Below are positions 61,873-64,000 of a stretch of DNA of 64,000 bases, one piece after another. Location: assembly GCF_001295845.1 (NCBI RefSeq), contig NZ_LJIC01000015.1, positions 62,001-126,000 on the forward strand. The letters are read 5' to 3'. This DNA is from Rhodopseudomonas sp. AAP120 (GTDB taxonomy: Bacteria; Pseudomonadota; Alphaproteobacteria; Rhizobiales; Xanthobacteraceae). Within the stretch, counting starts at the first letter, position 1; each line of letters begins with the position of its first letter. The position numbers and the translations under genes were made by a program. A model generated the notes under the pieces. The model worked only from the letters and a program-made list of their open reading frames with translations. It ran no database searches and was not told where the DNA came from.

Positions 61873-63336
61873 ATGGTGAGCCGCATCCCAAAGTCGCACT
61901 TCAGGCTGTGCGCCTTATTGGCACTCTGCATCCTAGAGGCGATCGTATCCCGGGCAATGGCACAATCATTACCGCCTGCGCCCGCGCCTCTGAGTGTCCT
62001 CGTGTCGGCACAGCCCGCGACAGGCAAGGAGGCGCCGGCGCCCACGGCAGCGAAACTCAAGGACGCAGCATCTGGCCTACGCACATCTAAAGACTCCGGA
62101 AATGACTGCGCTGGAGGCGAAGACATGCGCAAGTTATCCGCCTCCGCAAACAGTCCGGCGATTGTCTATAATGCCAAATTTGTGCCCGCTGGAGAAACCG
62201 TCGATTTTGGACTCTCAGATACCGCAAATGCAGAAGGCTTTTACTTCGCCATCTTGACGGACGATAGCAAAACCCCTCGCGACGACAGTCGTCATCGTGC
62301 GCAAGTGCGCAAAGCTGGCCCTAACGACGACCTGGTCGTCAAGCAGTTACTTTCTCCAGGGGAGAGGATTGTTTCGCTTTACGTCCGCACAGACGTTGCC
62401 CCTTGGTGGTGGTCGAAGCGCAATCTGTACATCTACCAATGTAGCGACCGACGTCCCGTGAACGTCAGTTATGCGCCAGTCTATATAAGCCCCCAGGGCG
62501 TCAGCTGGGCGGCCGCCATTGTTATGGTAGTATGCGTATATTGGCTCGTTTCGCGTGCATTCGCCTTCGTCTCGAAGAAGAAGCTGAGCGGGTGGGACGC
62601 CGTGAACCCCATCCAAATCACCGCCGGTCAAGACCGTCGAGGAAGCCTGTCTTCTTTCCAAATTTTCTTCTTCACTATGATAGTGTTTTCGATGCTGCTC
62701 GTCGTCCTGCTGCGAACGGGTATATTGTCCGATCTGTCGACAACAATTTTGGAGCTTATCGGGATCTCGGGCATTGGCGCCGCTGCTGCCAAAGGAACCG
62801 ATAGTTCGAAAGGCAACCTATCCCCTGCGAACCTCACCTGGCTCCACAACAAAGGCTGGTATGACAGCCCCTCGGTAACCCCCCCGCGGGAACCGACGTT
62901 TTACGATCTAATCTCCAGTGACGACGCATTCGACGTATATCGCTTCCAGAGTCTCGTGTTTACCGTCGCAGTAGGCGTGGCCCTGTTGATCGGCGGACTA
63001 ACGCAACTTGCCTCCTTTACGATCCCTCAGAACATCCTCGGAATCCTTGGCTTGAGCCAGATAGTCTACATTGCGGGGAAATTAGTCAGTCCTAATGATG
63101 CCGCCAGGCTTGATGCGGCCGTAACAGAGCTGAGGGAAGCCGAAGCAAAATTTCGAAAGTCAGCACTGACGCCCGGTAACCCACCTCCCGATCTGCAGTC
63201 CGCGATTAGGCAAGCTCCGACCGAGTATGGCGACTATCGAGAAAAAGCGACCGGCGCAGCCAAGCTCTTTGAGCAAATCGCTGGAAGATCGCCTGAGGAT
63301 GGCCGCTTGGCGCCCTCGCTCGGAATTGGTCCTTAG
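61873..63336 (+). CDS. Exported multi-span membrane protein of unknown function
   Basis: 487 residues. A signal peptide (FRLCALLALCILEAIVSRAMA-Q) leads to an exported domain of ~170 residues (KLSASANSPAIVYNAKFVPAGETVDFGL...). TM2 follows (GVSWAAAIVMVVCVYWLVSRAFAF), a short cytoplasmic loop and TM3 (SSFQIFFFTMIVFSMLLVVLL). A hydrophobic GISGIGAAAAKG segment comes next, then a loop with WLHNKGWYDSP. Helices at about 345-395 and a coiled soluble tail of ~80 residues close it. ATG 61873 is chosen for the signal peptide. No family recognised. Its stop overlaps the end of the decayed gene on the other strand. Confidence 0.7.
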   Translation: MVSRIPKSHFRLCALLALCILEAIVSRAMAQSLPPAPAPLSVLVSAQPATGKEAPAPTAAKLKDAASGLRTSKDSGNDCAGGEDMRKLSASANSPAIVYNAKFVPAGETVDFGLSDTANAEGFYFAILTDDSKTPRDDSRHRAQVRKAGPNDDLVVKQLLSPGERIVSLYVRTDVAPWWWSKRNLYIYQCSDRRPVNVSYAPVYISPQGVSWAAAIVMVVCVYWLVSRAFAFVSKKKLSGWDAVNPIQITAGQDRRGSLSSFQIFFFTMIVFSMLLVVLLRTGILSDLSTTILELIGISGIGAAAAKGTDSSKGNLSPANLTWLHNKGWYDSPSVTPPREPTFYDLISSDDAFDVYRFQSLVFTVAVGVALLIGGLTQLASFTIPQNILGILGLSQIVYIAGKLVSPNDAARLDAAVTELREAEAKFRKSALTPGNPPPDLQSAIRQAPTEYGDYREKATGAAKLFEQIAGRSPEDGRLAPSLGIGP

Positions 63337-63643
63337 GCCATCTGGAGCCGAGCGGCGAACCGGGCGTCGTCGTCGGAGATGCCGAGCGTACTGCCAACCG
63401 CACCGAGAGGACGATGGCGCGCTGCGCGAAGTCCTCGAGTGGGAGTGCCTGGTCGAGGGGCGCCGGCAGCTGGCCGGCATGGGCGCCTTAGAGGTCGAGC
63501 CAATCGCGATAGACCAGGGCGACGGCAAGGCCGTCCTGTATCCTGGAGAGCGACGCCGGCCCGGCGAGCAGGCGGGCAGCGCCCTTGGCGGCCTTCTTGG
63601 GCCGGTCGAGGTTTGGGAAGTGCAGACGTATGACGGTCCTCAT
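63333..63643 (-). pseudogene. Decayed small island backbone gene
   Basis: The minus-strand frame MRTVIRLHFPNLDRPKKAAKGAARLLAGPASLSRIQDGLAVALVYRDWLDL is cut by TAA. The same frame continues GAHAGQLPAPLDQALPLEDFAQRAIVLSVRLA. A frameshift then leads to TLGISDDDARFAARLQMA and a normal stop. The pattern 'IRLHFPxLxRPKKAAK...SLxxxQxGLAxALGYRDWxDL' is one I recognise from small island proteins next to tRNA integrases. One premature stop plus one frameshift make it a clear pseudogene. Confidence 0.75.
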
Positions 63644-64000
63644 CGCGGGCGCACGCGACGTCCAGGCGGGGCCATTCGACCTCAGGCGCCCTTGATGGGT
63701 ATCCGAGGCTTCATTCCGCGAGGTTTTCGCGATCCTGCCCCGGAGGCTGCGCCAATGTGGACGGCACTGCCGGATCGGCCGCTCCAATCAGACTGGGCTG
63801 AGGCCTAAGGTCTGTCAAAGAGCGAGCGCGGGGGGTGACCACGGCACCTACGCGGGCGGTGAGTCGAACCTTGAGTCCTCTCGCGCCGCCCAGCCCAAGT
63901 GCAGCTTCGACTGAAGCTCGAGCCGAAGTTGACGTGCCTTTCGGCGCCAACATGCCGAAAACCTACTGTAACCAAATTCCGTATTTACTCCGCGCACGGG
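63644..64000. other. Island sequence without a recognisable gene
   Basis: GC-rich sequence. Frames on both strands (for example 63711-63953 minus) are Arg/Ala/Pro-rich without start signals. It may be the decayed upstream part of the pseudogene or the next island gene cut by the window. No tRNA-Lys is present. Confidence 0.35.

Larger units (their letters stand above)
57436..64000 (+). mobile_element. Genomic island integrated at tRNA-Lys(CTT), left part
   Basis: The island starts at the tRNA-Lys fragment, carries a tyrosine integrase reading inward, a small HTH-like protein, two decayed backbone genes and a lower-GC two-gene cargo, and runs off the window. The right junction, with an intact tRNA-Lys, is not present before 64000. 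Confidence 0.8.

Noticed and set aside
63227-63808. 193-codon plus-strand frame at the window end
   Set aside because: It is antisense to a recognisable pseudogene and Arg/Gly/Pro-rich, typical of a shadow frame.

Overview
The window comes from the chromosome of a high-GC alphaproteobacterium. The best guess is a Hyphomicrobiales member close to Rhodopseudomonas or Bradyrhizobium: Crp/Fnr and HWE-kinase regulators, an HvrA-type H-NS protein, several small exported proteins of a rhizobial kind, and GC-rich genes separated by sharply AT-rich promoter islands. This is judged from protein character only.

Layout. 1-5400 holds housekeeping and stress genes: the end of a manganese catalase, malQ, a Crp/Fnr regulator, a sensor-less HWE histidine kinase and a single-domain response regulator. 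5450-40520 is a large exopolysaccharide locus. Its export part (5454-15617) carries an outer-membrane Wza-type lipoprotein, a Wzc-type co-polymerase/tyrosine autokinase, two O-antigen-ligase-like membrane proteins and several unknown exported proteins. A NusG/RfaH-type antiterminator (about 16031) precedes a run of tightly packed, mostly overlapping same-strand genes (16829-35938): UDP-glucuronate epimerase, a second SDR, four or five GT-B glycosyltransferases, a GT2, a methyltransferase, a polymerase, two acyltransferases, a glycosidase-like (alpha/alpha) barrel protein, a secreted beta-helix protein, and a flippase fused to a large beta-propeller. The priming transferase (36276-37757) and UDP-glucose dehydrogenase (39173-40516) close the locus. 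Together they describe a Wzx/Wzy-type pathway using uronic acid: priming on undecaprenyl phosphate, extension, flipping, polymerisation, export through Wzc/Wza and trimming.

40520-49920 is looser: an H-NS-like protein, long stretches without genes, small exported proteins, a paralogue of one of the unknown polysaccharide-locus proteins, and a PPP-type phosphatase. 50478-53868 carries a stripped type I-C CRISPR effector operon (cas5-cas8c-cas7), with no cas3, cas4, cas1 or cas2 in the window. It is followed by two clear, and perhaps three, degenerate I-C repeats instead of a normal array. A GNAT acetyltransferase and an Orn/Lys/Arg decarboxylase follow.

At 57436 there is only the 3' part of a tRNA-Lys(CTT), followed by a tyrosine integrase. 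This marks the left end of a genomic island that continues past the window. In the island, two decayed backbone genes flank a lower-GC cargo of two divergent genes: a membrane-anchored calcineurin-like phosphoesterase and an exported multi-pass membrane protein. The most unusual items are the flippase-propeller fusion, the cas3-less I-C cassette with crRNA-like relics, and the two-gene membrane module in the tRNA-Lys island.
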